From Campylobacterota bacterium (lineage in GTDB: Bacteria; Babelota; Babeliae; Babelales; Chromulinivoraceae): a DNA stretch of 32,066 nt. Under the pieces are notes generated by a model. That model was not told where the DNA came from and did not search any database. It saw only the letters and a program-made list of their open reading frames with translations. Made by a program: the position numbers and the translations under genes. The stretch is from contig PBME01000013.1 in NCBI GenBank assembly GCA_002721975.1, positions 11,440 through 43,505 on the forward strand, in the 5' to 3' direction. Positions 31,851 to 32,066 of the stretch are shown piece after piece; position 1 is the first letter of the stretch; each line of letters begins with the position of its first letter.

Positions 31851-32066
31851 ATGACGTTGTATTGGAAAAAATCACAAGATATACAAATTTTAAAAGAAAA
31901 TTTAAATAAAGATAGAGTTGCAGTTGTTTCTGGAGATACGGTACTCGGATTATTGGGCAGAATGACTCAGAAGTCTTATGATGCCATTAATACTATTAAG
32001 AATCGTACGGGTAAGCCATGTTTAGTGTTGATACGATCAGCTCAGATGCTATCAAAATTTATTGAT
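31851..32066 (+). CDS. Threonylcarbamoyl-AMP synthase (TsaC/Sua5/YrdC), 3'-partial
   Basis: Seventy-two residues are present before the right edge. VAVVSGDTVLGLLGRM (about 24-39) matches the nucleotide-binding PTDTVYGL motif of the YrdC fold, although the usual PTDT reads SGDT. SYDAINTIKNRTGKPCLVLI matches the following I-x-x-x-KxR-x-x-KP segment. The enzyme makes threonylcarbamoyl-AMP from threonine, bicarbonate and ATP for the t6A37 base of tRNAs reading ANN codons. AAAGGGA lies 10 bases upstream of the ATG. The missing C-terminus prevents a choice between the short TsaC and long Sua5 forms. Confidence 0.82.
   Translation, partial: MTLYWKKSQDIQILKENLNKDRVAVVSGDTVLGLLGRMTQKSYDAINTIKNRTGKPCLVLIRSAQMLSKFID

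Noticed and set aside
1-32066. tRNA genes, CRISPR arrays, insertion sequences, phage genes
   Set aside because: I scanned for GTTC-type tRNA arms, regularly spaced repeats, transposase motifs and phage proteins and saw none that hold up; only the RNase P RNA was found as an RNA gene.

Overview
The window is AT-rich DNA, densely packed with genes, from a bacterium with a cell wall and a reduced but not minimal gene set. The long genes of unknown function with signal peptides, the chlamydia-like metal transporter operon, the split ATP synthase operon and the overall protein style fit a host-associated member of Candidatus Dependentiae (TM6, Babeliales) best. That assignment is from memory of such genomes and is not proven here. 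TGA is an ordinary stop codon: it ends at least five genes, at 3947, 5088, 12868, 29043 and 30306.

Layout. 1-3000: a PPP-type phosphoesterase, possibly cut by the left edge, and a convergent exported FAD-linked oxidoreductase. 3084-7207 (minus): an exported glutaredoxin followed by a complete metal-ion ABC transporter (binding protein, ATPase, permease with a C-terminal helix-turn-helix-like domain, second permease). 7219-9985 (minus): an exported serine hydrolase and a sodium:solute symporter. 10138-11474 (minus): two tandem paralogous small exported proteins, each with its own promoter and a near-identical terminator. 11503-14237: a HAD phosphatase, a membrane protein coupled to uppS, and a membrane-anchored PASTA protein. 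14262-14603 (minus): RNase P RNA. 14694-19299: a strongly promoted small exported protein, an MreD-like membrane protein (minus), a class A penicillin-binding protein and a large exported protein of unknown function. 19341-20791 (minus): dciA-murG. 21029-24328: a large CPBP-type membrane protease gene interrupted by one in-frame TGA. 24429-26461: an M23 peptidase, a ferredoxin and a metallo-beta-lactamase-fold hydrolase. 26535-31691 (minus): one apparent operon of folC, two small membrane proteins, ATP synthase a, a giant c subunit, cysteine synthase and a frameshifted exported protein. 31851-end: the start of a TsaC/Sua5 gene.

Themes. Peptidoglycan metabolism recurs (UppS, class A PBP, MurG, PASTA protein, M23 peptidase, possible MreD), so the organism probably builds a wall. 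Energy and ion handling are represented by the Fo sector, the symporter and the metal importer. The most unusual object is the 316-residue c subunit at 28096-29046. It contains four c-type hairpins in one chain, with acidic ion sites in hairpins 1, 3 and 4 and glutamine in hairpin 2. Hairpin 1 looks sodium-type. Other points of interest are the CPBP gene with its lone TGA, the permease-regulator fusion and the duplicated small exported proteins.
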